Positions 12,487 through 26,100 of a DNA stretch of 64,000 nt are shown piece after piece. The notes under the pieces were generated by a model. The model saw only the letters and a program-made list of their open reading frames with translations, made no database searches and was not told the origin of the DNA. Position 1 is the first letter of the stretch. Every line of letters starts with the position of its first letter. The DNA comes from Physella acuta (lineage: Eukaryota; Mollusca; Gastropoda; Physidae): positions 201,501 through 265,500 of the forward strand of contig NW_026731624.1 of NCBI RefSeq assembly GCF_028476545.1. The letters run 5' to 3'. Both the position numbers and the translations under genes were made by a program.

Positions 12487-13685
12487 GGTTAAATGGGGAG
12501 CTACTCTTCACCCCCACTCACTTCCCTCCCCTTTATGCCTTTAATTTGGTTCACTAAATTCACGAAGAACACAGTTAATTAATTTTCTTAAATTTTATCA
12601 TTCTTAGCTTATATATCTCAACACAGTATCTCATAACGTATTATTAATACTATTAGTAATATTATTTTTTAGAAAATGTAAGACCAAAGTGCGATTGAGA
12701 AATGTCTTAGTGTTTAACGATCCTTTTTTTTTTGTTAATCTTAACTGATGCGAACAACGTCGATCCTATACAAAACTTACAGAGATAAAAGCAATCCAAG
12801 TAATATCTTTCGCTATGTTAACACATGTGAAAAGTATATGGCTTTATGTAAACGTCATTAACTTAGAGGGTCACATGGTGACTGTTGTCTACAAAGACTT
12901 TTACGACTATACTGGCCAAGTCGTTGACTCCTACACAGGTGGAACCATTTAACACGGGTCTCAAGCCTCAGGTGTTGGACCATATTTTTGTGGTTCAAAT
13001 TAGATATATTATTATACTTCTAACTATTTAAGCTTGTTTAAGTTTTCAAAAAGTTTTTTTTTTAAATATAAGTATTTTTTTTTTAAAGGACTGTAAAAAT
13101 GTTAACATGTTTTACAAAACAGACGTGAAATGACTGAAACATGATTTAAAGCAAAAGACATTTATTCCCATGTATAAATACAATAAAAACATTTATTTAC
13201 AATAGCAAACAATTAAAACATTTACTATGTGCTAACTATTTTTGCGATTAAATAAATTTATAGATGAATCATTTAAAAATATTATAATCAGAAATGTTCC
13301 CATATCTAAGCTTTATGTTTGCTAATGTCAAGTGAGAATGTGTAATGACAGTATGCAAATAGGCCAATGTTTAAGTTGTTGCTTTTTTTCTTTTCTAATT
13401 GTTATAATAAAATCTTCTAGGCTTGATCAAACAGCTGCAAATTACATAAAATACTGGTGTACAAATTTATTATATAAAAACTAAAACACCTAAAGTGACA
13501 AACAGTTATGTAATCTGCATTGAATGAAAACTGATGTGTAGACCTAAATTATAAGCAAATATAAAATATAGAAACCTATATATGACAAAATAATCAATAA
13601 TATTTGAATATAATATAGATTTTTTTATAATAAAATCTAAAAATGTATATGTAGTCTTGTAATGTATTAAAATATATTGATTTTT

Positions 13686-13837
13686 TAAAAATCTTTTTAT
13701 TTGTAAATGGTTTATTGATTTTAAAGGCTAGTATATATAGATTTTAACATGTCAACTGTTAAAAAATTTCCAGCTTTTTAATTTTTATATATGAAAAAAA
13801 CAAGTCTTGATTGGCCTTGAAAGCTTCAACCAGCGTG
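13686..13837 (-). other. Likely 3' UTR of the host gene
   Basis: This is the sequence after the predicted stop codon (TGA at 13,838-13,840 on the minus strand). Two AATAAA hexamers read on the minus strand lie at 13,711-13,716 and 13,696-13,701, about 125-145 nt past the stop. Cleavage just beyond them is the simplest model. The UTR could run further, to the hexamers near 13,161. Confidence 0.45.
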
Positions 13838-14187
13838 TCATTGGTTGTTGTTGGGCAGATAACGCTCTGTCATGGAAAAGTTTAATGTAGAGAAATAAAT
13901 GCAAACCTCTTAATAAAGTTTTTTAATACATGTATATTATACTATAATGTTAAGAGATACATTTCAACTAGAAATGTTTAAGGTTTCCAATTTTAATGCT
14001 TTAAATTTGAAAAAAGGTATAAACATTGGTAAAATAAAATAAAAAGATCTTTACATTACAAATGGTATTGACTACACTAAAAAAAGGCTGCCTACCTCTA
14101 TACAAAGGTGACTTGAACTTTGCAGCACCCTTTCTACCCGTGTAATAGTAATATGGATTATCTAGACCTGCTGGTGGTTGGTCCATG
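13838..14187 (-). CDS. Host gene: last two exons, cytoplasmic tail
   Basis: The exons are 14,096-14,187 and 13,838-13,866 (ending at TGA). The acceptors are CATGAACAG and CCATGACAG; the donor is AGAG/GTAGGC. They encode [20 protein letters not shown] followed by a basic stretch and the C-terminus [15 protein letters not shown] fits the NPxY consensus for PTB-domain or endocytic adaptor binding, and the tyrosine cluster could be phosphorylated; both are family knowledge, not shown here. Phases match the membrane exon (2 nt carried in) and each other (1 nt). Confidence 0.75.
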
Positions 14188-17100
14188 CTGTTCATGATCA
14201 GAAAATATTTTAATAACAATCAAAAATGTTTAAAATAAACTTAACATAATATTATAACGTGGAGTGTAAACATTTCTGTATCCAGCCAGCCTTAACACAT
14301 GGAGTAACCATCTATGTAACACATGGCCAAAGATAGAGAAGTCAATATCAGCAGCACTTAAAGGAAATATGAATTGTCTTGTGACAACATGGACTGGGTT
14401 ATCTAACTTACAACATACAACATTTGCCTACTTGTGCTGGGAGCTGGGTTATCTAACTTACAACATACAACATTTGCCTACTTGTGCTGGGAGCTGGGTT
14501 ATCTAACTTACAACATACAACATTTGCCTACTTGTGTTGGAAGCTGGGTTATCTAAATTACAACATACAACATTTGCCTACTTGTGCTGGGAGCTGGGTT
14601 ATCTAACTTACAACATACAACATTTGCCTACTTGTGCTGGGAGCTGAGTTATCTAACTTACAACATACAACATTTGCCTACTTGTGCTGGGAGCTGAGTT
14701 ATCTAACTTACAACATACAACATTTGCCTACTTGTGCTGGGAGCTGGGTTATCTAACTTACAACATTTGCCTACTTGTGCTGGGAGCTGGGTTATCTAAC
14801 TTACAACATACAACATTTGCCTACTTGTGCTGGGTACGGGGAGAGTTTAATGAGCCTCTCTCTGTGTATGTTGTCTGCTTGTGGGATCTCCTACACATAC
14901 AGCAGATGGTGATCACAGTGGCAGCACAGAAAACAACAAACAATGGGATTCCAAGACAGAGACCCAAGATAAGTCGCAGAGGATCTAAAACAAAAGATAA
15001 GATGTGTTACACTCAATTCTGTGTTAAAGAACAGAAGCAACAAATTAATAAAGTAGCTTTAAACACTTTAAATATTTTTTTAAAATTAAATTTTTTTAAA
15101 CTCCAACAGTTAATAAAACATTTTTTAAATTATAAATTTTGGGCTGAAAATGTTACTTACATTCATCATTAGACCTAGGATATTAAAAAACCACAGATGA
15201 AAACTTGAATAAATAAACGTCATTAAGTTTTTGTAATTGTTACAATATATATAGTTTATCTAGTTTCTTGAATGACCAAGTAGGCTAAAACTAATAAAAA
15301 AGTTTTTAAAATTTCTTACTTGCATATTGCAACTGAATCTACAACTTGACAATACTCATTTGATTTGCAGACACTATAAAATTCAGCAATTTTACAAGCA
15401 GCATCAGCTGAATTAGACACTGTAGATAGAAAAAAATGTCTAAACTTTTACTTTCAAATTTTATTTTAATTGAGTATAAAACTTTGAAATAAGCATCATA
15501 AACCCATCTAAGCAAAAAGAAACATAAATATTGGTACTTCTATTAAGTATTAAAATTGTATTGTTCCACACTATATATTTTTAAAAACTGATTTTGAGGC
15601 TTAAATAATTTTACAGCATGTGATTTGTCTATCAGCATCTGTTTACTATGTAGTACAGAACTTACATTTTTGCTGGTCCACTGTGGAAGATAACCAGCTG
15701 ACTTGTTGTTGTCCAATCATGGTTGTGTTCCCTGAAATCATCATCATCAGTAGTTCTGTGGCAAGTTCAGCTTTTTGTTTGTTTTCGTCTTTCTTCAAAA
15801 GCTCAACATTGTATTCCACAATAAGACTTCCAGATCTTTGATATTTAGGTAAGGGAAGTAGAAAATAATTATTGAGAAAATAACAAGCAAAAAAATAAAA
15901 GAAAGTTTCTTACATTCTTACATAATCTGGTTGCATTATTAAAAATAAATAGTTATTTATTTTGTTTTTAAAATAATTTTATTTGTTTTCAAAGCAAAGA
16001 GTTGTGTTTATAAAAATAGTACAACAGTTTAATAACAAATAAAAGTTACCAAGAAAAATTAAGGCATTTAATTTGTAAACAATTAAATCTTCAACATAAA
16101 AGATTAAGGTCATGTAGATTATAAATCTCACCTTAATGATGTAACTTTCACATTAACAATGTTATCTACTCTGGTTTTCATTTCCTTTATAAGCTGAGGA
16201 TGACAATATGCATTAAATAAATTAAATTATATTAAATTCATAAACGGAAAACAATCAAGGAATATAAACTCACACGATCCAAAAACACAATAGCAAAATT
16301 CAATTAAATACAATCCTAAAAGAACAGAGAAAAGCAACAGTATTAAAACTCACAAGATCCTGAACTTCCTGTTTCAGTTTTATATATTCCTGGCTGTTTG
16401 TGTCTGAGAGGTTTACACCATTTGTGTTGTACCCAAAGGTTGTGACGGCTGGTATTGTTAGAAGTCCTGAAATACATCATTGTACATTATTAGCAAAATT
16501 TAACATCTTTAGTAATTTTCTTGTGTTCACATTACAAACTTTTGGATCTATCACTATTGGCATATGATGAATTATGTGCAGTTAGTAGAGTAAGGTTTAC
16601 TCTACATATTCTTGCAACTACATTGTAAAGTGCAGACTATCACTGAGAGACTGTTTGAGGATACTAGCATGGAAGCTAGACCTGGATCAGCAACATTAGA
16701 TTGGTCCTGGAGTGACACTGGAGCTAAGTTCAGGTTCTTTCTGGTGCTGGAGTTAGCTGCACTAGAACACTAGGTTAGTTAATATAGAAAAATTAGAACC
16801 TAAAAATATAGAATATATTGGAACTGATGGTGTGGTCAATTGGTAGAGCATCAACTGCTAACCCAAAGGTCTCAAGTTTGGATCTGAGAATCACTTGCCC
16901 CATGGACCATAGGGTTCAAAAGGATAGTTTAATTTTATACTGATAAGCATTCTCCTGTATTAGCTCACTAGACTAGACTTTGTCTGTTGATGCTGATAGT
17001 TAGGTACCAAGTATGCAAGTCTTACCATCACAAGTATTAGTGACTGGATCAGGTGTGTTTCCTGACAGACAGGTACACAGGTAAGATCCACCTGTATTAG

Positions 17101-20100
17101 TGCAGACAGAGTTAGAAGGACAAGGTGTTTTTTGGCACTCATCTACATCCTCAGCACACCTGCTGCCCTGCCAGCCATCTTTACATCTACAGGTACCATC
17201 AGTTTTGTTACAGCTCAATGTTGTGTTTGTGTTACACTGGCATGTCTGTGAGCACTTATCTCCATACTGCCAGTCAGCACATTCTGAAATAAATTAGCTT
17301 TAAGTGTTTATTTCTCTTCATTTCTTTAAATATGTTGAATTATTTTAAAAAATCACATAATGTTTATATAATGTGTGAAATTGAATTAGTATGCAACTAT
17401 TTGACCTTGACATTTGCTTCTATCAGTGGCATTAACCATGTAGCCAGGTCTGCAGGAGCATGTAGCGCCACCTTCTGTGTTCAGGCAAGTTTGTTGGCAT
17501 GGGTTGGTCAGACATTCATTTATATCTGTTAGAGGGTTAACATTTTAGTGGTTTAATTTATATTATATCTGTTTGGGTGATAACATTTCAGGGTATTCAT
17601 TCAGTGATGAAATAATAACTGAAATCAGTCAGTGATGAAATAATAACTGAAATCAGTCAGTGATGAAATAATAACTGAAATCAGTCAGTGATGAAATAAT
17701 AACTGAAATCAGTCAGTGATGAAATAATAACTGAAATCAGTCAGTGATGAAATAATAACTATCAGAGATATGATACTGAGGTTGACCATAAATATCTTTA
17801 TGCTATTTAAAAGATATTTGATCTCCCCCATCCCCCACCAGAACCATCCGTAGAAGAACACAAAAGCATCCTACATTACCCCTATACTCTTTGGTAGCCT
17901 ACATGCCATTTGTGCCCAATCCCACCATAATGTGCTCATTTACACCTATTACATCTGTCTCATTTTCATTCTAGCCAACTGACCTGTTTTTCAAGAATTG
18001 TGAGCTTTCTACTCAGCCAGTTGCTTCTGACTTAGCAAAACCATTCTAATTCTTACCCACACAGAGCTGTGTGCTTTCATTTTTCCTAAAGCCACCATCA
18101 CACACACACTCGTATGTTCCCTCAGTGTTCCTGCACAGTGAATGATCCGGGCATTTGGCCAGTGAGTCCTTGCATTCATCAATGTCAACAGAGCAGGTAG
18201 TGCCTGTCCAGCCTTCTCTACACCTGCAGGTCCCAGATGTCTTGTTGCAGGCAGCTGTGTTGGCACTCTGGCACTGACACGTCTGTAAACATTTGGGACC
18301 AAACTTTCCATTTTCACATTCTGGGGATACATCATTTCATCCATTCAGTGAACAGTTACATTGTACTTAAGTTATATATCATTTCATCCATTCAGTGAAC
18401 AGTTACATTGTACTTAAGTTATATATCATTTCATCCATTCAGTGAACAGTTACATTGTAGTGATATATCATTTCATCCATTCAGTGAACAGTTACATTGT
18501 ACTTAAATTATATATCATTTCATCCATTCAGTGAACAGTTACATTGTAGTGATATATCATTTCATCCATTCAGTGAACAGTTACATTGTAGTGATATATC
18601 ATTTCATCCATTCAGTGAACAGTTACATTGTAGTGATATATCATTTCATCCATTCAGTGAACAGTTACATTGTACTTAAGTTATATATCATTTCATCCAT
18701 TCAGTGAACAGTTACATTGTACTTAAGTTATATATCATTTCATCCATTCAGTGAACAGTTACATTGTACTTAAGTTATATATCATTTCATCCATTCAGTG
18801 AACAGTTACATTGTAGTGATATATCATTTCATCCATTCAGTGAACAGTTACATTGTACTTAAGTTATATATCATTTCATCCATTCAGTGAACAGTTACAT
18901 TGTAGTGATATATCATTTCATCCATTCAGTGAGCAGTTACATTGTACTTAAGTTATATATCATTTCATCCATTCAGTGAACAGTTACATTGTAGTGATAT
19001 ATCATTTCATCCATTCAGTGAACAGTTACATTGTAGTGATATATCATTTCATCCATTCAGTGAACAGTTACATTGTAGTGATATATCATTTCATCCATTC
19101 AGTGAACAGTTACATTGTACTTAAGTTATATATCATTTCATCCATTCAGTGAACAGTTACATTGTAGTGATATATCATTTCATCCATTCAGTGAACAGAT
19201 ACATTGTAGTGATATATCATTTCATCCATTCAGTGAACAGTTACATTGTACTTAAGTTATATATCATTTCATCCATTCAGTGAACAGTTACATTGTAGTG
19301 ATATATCATTTCATCCATTCAGTGAACAATTACATTGTAGTGATATATCATTTCATCCATTCAGTGAACAGTTACATTGTACTTAAGTTATATATCATTT
19401 CATCCATTCAGTGAACAGTTACATTGTAGTGATATATCATTTCATCCATTCAGTGAACAGTTACATTGTAGTGATATATCATTTCATCCATTCAGTGAAC
19501 AGTTACATTGTACTTAAGTTATATATCATTTCATCCATTCAGTGAACAGTTACATTGTAGTGATATATCATTTCATCCATTCAGTGAACAGTTACATTGT
19601 AGTGATATATCATTTCATCCATTCAGTGAACAGTTACATTGTAGTGATATATCATTTCATCCATTCAGTGAACAGTTACATTGTAGTGATATATCATTTC
19701 ATCCATTCAGTGAACAGTTACATTGTACTTAAGTTATATATCATTTCATCCATTCAGTGAACAGTTACATTGTACTTAAGTTATATATCATTTCATCCAT
19801 TCAGTGAACAGTTACATTGTACTTAAGTTATATATCATTTCATCCATTCAGTGAACAGTTACATTGTAGTGATATATCATTTCATCCATTCAGTGAACAG
19901 TTACATTGTACTTAAGTTATATATCATTTCATCCATTCAGTGAACAGTTACATTGTAGTGATATATCATTTCATCCATTCAGTGAGCAGTTACATTGTAC
20001 TTAAGTTATATATCATTTCATCCATTCAGTGAACAGTTACATTGTAGTGATATATCATTTCATCCATTCAGTGAACAGTTACATTGTAGTGATATATCAT

Positions 20101-23100
20101 TTCATCCATTCAGTGAACAGTTACATTGTAGTGATATATCATTTCATCCATTCAGTGAACAGTTACATTGTACTTAAGTTATATATCATTTCATCCATTC
20201 AGTGAACAGTTACATTGTAGTGATATATCATTTCATCCATTCAGTGAACAGATACATTGTAGTGATATATCATTTCATCCATTCAGTGAACAGTTACATT
20301 GTACTTAAGTTATATATCATTTCATCCATTCAGTGAACAGTTACATTGTAGTGATATATCATTTCATCCATTCAGTGAACAATTACATTGTAGTGATATA
20401 TCATTTCATCCATTCAGTGAACAGTTACATTGTACTTAAGTTATATATCATTTCATCCATTCAGTGAACAGTTACATTGTAGTGATATATCATTTCATCC
20501 ATTCAGTGAACAGTTACATTGTAGTGATATATCATTTCATCCATTCAGTGAACAGTTACATTGTACTTAAGTTATATATCATTTCATCCATTCAGTGAAC
20601 AGTTACATTGTAGTGATATATCATTTCATCCATTCAGTGAACAGTTACATTGTAGTGATATATCATTTCATCCATTCAGTGAACAGTTACATTGTACTTA
20701 AGTTATATATCATTTCATCCATTCAGTGAACAGTTACATTGTAGTGATATATCATTTCATCCATTCAGTGAACAGTTACATTGTAGTGATATATCATTTC
20801 ATCCATTCAGTGAACAGTTACATTGTACTTAAGTTATATATCATTTCATCCATTCAGTGAACAGTTACATTGTAGTGATATATCATTTCATCCATTCAGT
20901 GAACAGATACATTGTAGTGATAGATCATTTCATCCATTCAGTGAACAGTTACATTGTACTTAAGTTATATATCATTTCATCCATTCAGTGAACAGTTACA
21001 TTGTAGTGATATATCATTTCATCCATTCAGTGAACAATTACATTGTAGTGATATATCATTTCATCCATTCAGTGAACAGTTACATTGTACTTAAGTTATA
21101 TATCATTTCATCCATTCAGTGAACAGTTACATTGTAGTGATATATCATTTCATCCATTCAGTGAACAGTTACATTGTAGTGATATATCATTTCATCCATT
21201 CAGTGAACAGTTACATTGTAGTGATATATCATTTCATCCATTCAGTGAACAGTTACATTGTACTTAAGTTATATATCATTTCATCCATTCAGTGAACAGT
21301 TACATTGTAGTGATATATCATTTCATCCATTCAGTGAACAGTTACATTGTAGTGATATATCATTTCATCCATTCAGTGAACAGTTACATTGTACTTTAGT
21401 TATGTGTCATGATAAATACTCTATCAAACATTAAAAAAGAAGCTAACATAAGTCATTTATAAAACAGTAAGGATAAATTATTTAAATTTCAGTAATAAAA
21501 TTTATATTTAACTATGATGCATTAAGATATAAACTAAATGTTTTTAAAAACTCCAATTACTAACACATTTTAAAAAACTATTACACCTTCATCTTTTACT
21601 AAGCAATAATATTTAACATTCATAAACAAATTTTGTTTATTTCCAGAGATGAACACAATTATGGGGCTTGATTTTTTATAAAATACGTAACAATTATTTT
21701 AAAATCTAAATATTTCAATATAGAGAACTAAATTAGAAAACAATTTTAATCAAGTATATATAACATGAAACATTATTCCTAAATAAAAATTAAATCCTTA
21801 ACTTTTAGAAATATATTTTTTTACCCTGGCATTTGGTTGTGTCTGTTGCCATAACAACATAGCCATCTAGACAAGAGCAGTTGAAGCTGGAGTCTGTATT
21901 TGTACAAATCTGCTCACAGGGGTGGCTTTCTACACATTCATCAACATCTGGGGAGGACACAACCAGAACTAACACATTAGAATTAATTTTTTTAAACCAA
22001 GTTGAATAAAAGGAAAATATAAATGGAACAAGTGGATGTAAATAAACATGTCTTACCCTGACACTTAGTGATGTTACTGACTCGGTAGCCATCTCTACAA
22101 GCACACAAGTAGCTGCCAGCATTGTTGATACAGGTGTCTTGGCATGGTGCGGGGGTGTTTTGACATTCATTCACATCTGTTATTGGTGAAATCAATAGAA
22201 TGGTTTTATATTAATTTGACATTCATTCAAACATAATCATTCTCTTAAAAATTTAACTCAAATAAGAATAAGAAATTGTAAGATAATAAAAAGAAATATA
22301 CATATAAAAAATATTATTTGTTAATTCATGTGTAGGCCTACCTTCACAGAGCAAAGAGGTGCCATTAAAGGAGTAGCCTGGATCACAGACACATTGGAAA
22401 GACCCTAGAGAGTTGACACAACTTGAATGCGAGGGACAAAGGTTTAAGTCCTGACACTCATCTACATCTGTATCACAAATCACGCCTGTCCATCCCTGTT
22501 TACAGTTACAGGTGCCATCAGTTTTGTTGCAGTAGGATGTCTTTACTGAATTACATGCACAGGTCTGGGAACAATCCAAGCCAAACTTCCCATTCTGGCA
22601 ATCTGAAATTATAAGTTAAATATTACATTTAAATAGATTATTTTTACCTCTGGGACAAAACATGCAACCAGAGACGTGAAATCTTCTTGAGGGTATGTGG
22701 CTAGGCATTAGATGAAAAGCATGCTTAGCCCATACATTGTGATGCCTCTCTCTACCTCTGTGGGTATTGTAAAAGATTACTAAGCTTATCTAAGGTACCA
22801 AATTTGGTTTCAGAAGCTCCCAAAAGGAAACCAGGGTTGGTAATTCTATTGCTTAAATACATTCAATTTATAAATATTAACAGTTTAATGTTACTAATAT
22901 CTTGCATGCAATTAAACATGATTTTAGAAAAAAAAAATCTAGGTTTCATAATATATAATACATATTAACAAAAAAAAAGAAAATCTTTTAAACAAAATTT
23001 TCTTTCTAAAAGAAAAAAGTTTACATAGTTAGAAAATTTTAAAAAGAGGAGACAGTGCATCTTAAATTTACCTTGACATCTATGTGCATCTCACAATTTA

Positions 23101-26100
23101 TCTCACAATTTACCTTGACATCTATTTGCATCTCACAATTTGTCTCACAATTTACCTTCACATCTATGCAAATCTCACAATTTATTTCACAATTTACCTT
23201 GACATCTATACATATCTCACAATTTATTTCACAATTTACCTTGACATCTATGCATATCTCACAATTTGCCACACAATTTACCTTGACATCTATGTGCATC
23301 TCACAATTTACCTTGACATCTATACATATCTCACAATTTATTTCACAATTTACCTTGACATCTATACATATCTCACAATTTATTTCACAATTTACCTTGA
23401 CATCTATGCATATCTCACAATTTGCCACACAATTTACCTTGACATCTATGTGCATCTCACAATTTACCTTGACATCTATACATATCTCACAATTTATTTC
23501 ACAATTTACCTTGACATCTATGCATATCTAACAATTTATCTCACAATTTACCTTGACATCTATGCATATCTCACAATTTATCTCACAATTTACCTTGACA
23601 TCTATGCATATCTCACAATTTATCTCACAATTTACCTTGGCATCTATGCATATCTCACAATTTATCTCACAATTTACCTTGACATCTATGCATATCTCAC
23701 AATTTATCTCACAATTTACCTTGGCATCTATGTGCATCTCCAACTTGTGTCATAAATCCTGGCCTACAGGAACATGTATAATTGCCAACTGTGTTTGTGC
23801 AAATTTGTTCACAGGGTGAATTCAGAAGACATTCATCAATATCTATAGGGGAGAATATTTATGGTAAATATTGTATCGTCAATGATCATTACATATCTTG
23901 TTTTAATGTTATCTGATGAAAATATGGATTTTTCTTAAATTTCTCATGTAAGAATTAAATTCAAGAATTAAAGAAACAAGGTCTTATTTGCTTAACTAAA
24001 ATAATTAATTTAGTTTTCCATTTGTGTTTTAAAATGTTATTTTATTGGTTTTAAAGCCTTGACCTTACCATCACAGGTGTTAGCAGTTTTATTGTCTGAG
24101 TACCCAGACACGCAGGTGCACTGGTATGAGCCATCTGTGTTGGTACAACGAGAGTTCAAGGGGCAGGGTGAAAGGTTACATTCATCCACATCTACAGAGC
24201 AATCAGCGCCAGTCCAGCCATCCTTACATCTACAGGTGCCATCAGTCTTGTTACAGGACAAGGTCGATGCTGTGTTACACTGGCATCTTTTAGAACACTG
24301 TTCCCCAAAGGTCCATTCCTCACATTCTTTAGCATACAAATATTCATGTACAGTGGTATAAAATTTAAATCTTCTAAAAATAAAAAATATCTACAAAAAT
24401 ATTCTAAAATATCTAAATTAATATTTCTAATATAAATTAGAAAACTATAAACATGAAAAAAGCTTTAAATAATTTAGAATGATTTATTTAAAAACACAAC
24501 AGTAAAACTGAGAAGCCAATACCTTCACATTTTTGTGAAAGGGGAGTTAATAGTTTAAATCCTGGTCTACAAGAGCATGAGTAGCTTCCCTCTGAGTTGG
24601 AACAAATCTGATCACAAGGTGAAGTACTGCTGGAGCTACATTCATTTACATCTGTTGGAAAATTGTGTCCCCACAAGTTAAACGTGATCCAGTTTCATAT
24701 CATTGGCTTTATAGTAACTACAAATTAAGGTGTGCCTATAAGTTTAAACTAAATTTTAAAGAAAAGCAATAAAAACCTAAAGATCAATAAATACTGGATA
24801 AAATATTTAATTAATTTTTGTAAACATTTGCTTTACAATGTGTTTACCTTGACATTTGCTTGTATCTGTTGTATTGACTGAATATCCTGTATTGCAGGAA
24901 CATGTAAAACTACCAATAATATTTGTACAGACTTGCTGGCAAGGTAGAGAATCATTGAGGCATTCGTTTACATCTGCAAAATGGAGACGAAGTTCTTGAA
25001 TAATTTATAAAATCTTTTCTGAATTTTCAAAAATAATAATATTATTTTAAAAATTTGGTAACTATTATTAATTTATTAATATTCACTTGTTGGCTACAGA
25101 CTAATTTGGCTTCATAACTTGACTTTATAAAAACTTGCACTTAAATAAATAAATACGATTTTCAATTTTTATTTTTGTAAAATAACTTACATGACTAAAA
25201 ATATTTGTTTTTAAAACAACAGAAACGTGATCCCAAAGATCCCCAAAATTATGTTCTTAATACTATCACAGACACACTGAGTGAAATCTTTCCTTACCTT
25301 CACAAAGATTAGTTGAGCTGTTAAAATAAAATCCAAGATCACATACACACTGGTAGGAGCCATCCAAATTCCTACAGAAAGAATGAGCAGTACATTGGAC
25401 CTGTGAGTCCTTGCACTCATCTACATCCACAGAACAGCTGGCACTGGTCCAGCCTGCCTTACACACACAAGTTCCATCAGATTTGTTGCAGTAAACAGTT
25501 GTGCCTGGGTTACACTGGCAAGTCTGTAAACAGCGCTCTCCATATGTACCATTGGGACATTCTGTAATTAGAGTAACAATCAAAAATAAGTTTCAAAATA
25601 AAGTTCAATGTCATAAGAAAGATGTTCAAGTGAATAAAAAAAAAATGTAATTTAAGCACTAAAAAACTGATCATTAAAAATTCAATTATTTACCATCACA
25701 CATGTGAAGATCTTCTGTGTTTACTTTAAAGCCAGGTTTACAAGAGCAAAGATAGCTGCCAATTGTGTTGCTGCAGTCTTGTTGGCAGGGCCGGGTAACA
25801 TTGAGACACTCATTTACATCTAGGAGGAAGATGTTTAATTAGAATATTTATGGCTTAATGGATGTTTCCAATGTGTCAAAGTTTTAGTAGTTTTTTTATT
25901 ATGGAATAAAAGAATGGAATATTACCATCACAAGTCTGAGACCCCAAGTTCCACTTGTAACCATGGTTACACAAACACTGGTAGGATCCAGCTGTATTGG
26001 TGCAGTAGGAGTTGGAAGGACATGGGTTCCTTGTACATTCATCAACATCTTCAGAGCAATCAGAACCAGTCCAGCCATCTTTACAGGAGCATGTACCATC

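Larger units (their letters stand above)
9501..13685. other. Noncoding flank downstream of the host gene
   Basis: AT-rich DNA without a supportable gene. It contains a 21-bp minisatellite (9,935-10,059), several dC or dG runs (near 9,811, 10,657, 11,183, 11,527-11,546 and 12,347-12,486) and no domain-bearing open frame. Further TTTATT motifs near 13,161 could be distal poly(A) signals for the minus-strand host gene. Confidence 0.6.

Noticed and set aside
18497-21267. Plus-strand open frames of repeated [16 protein letters not shown]-like peptide
   Set aside because: They are only translations of the 42/47-bp satellite, on the strand opposite to the host gene.
18321-21405. CRISPR-like regular array
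   Set aside because: Units are head to tail without unique spacers, and the genome is that of an animal.
23039-23819. Long open frames on both strands (up to 223 codons)
   Set aside because: Translation of the donor-copy tandem array; both strands stay open because the unit lacks stops, and there is no domain.
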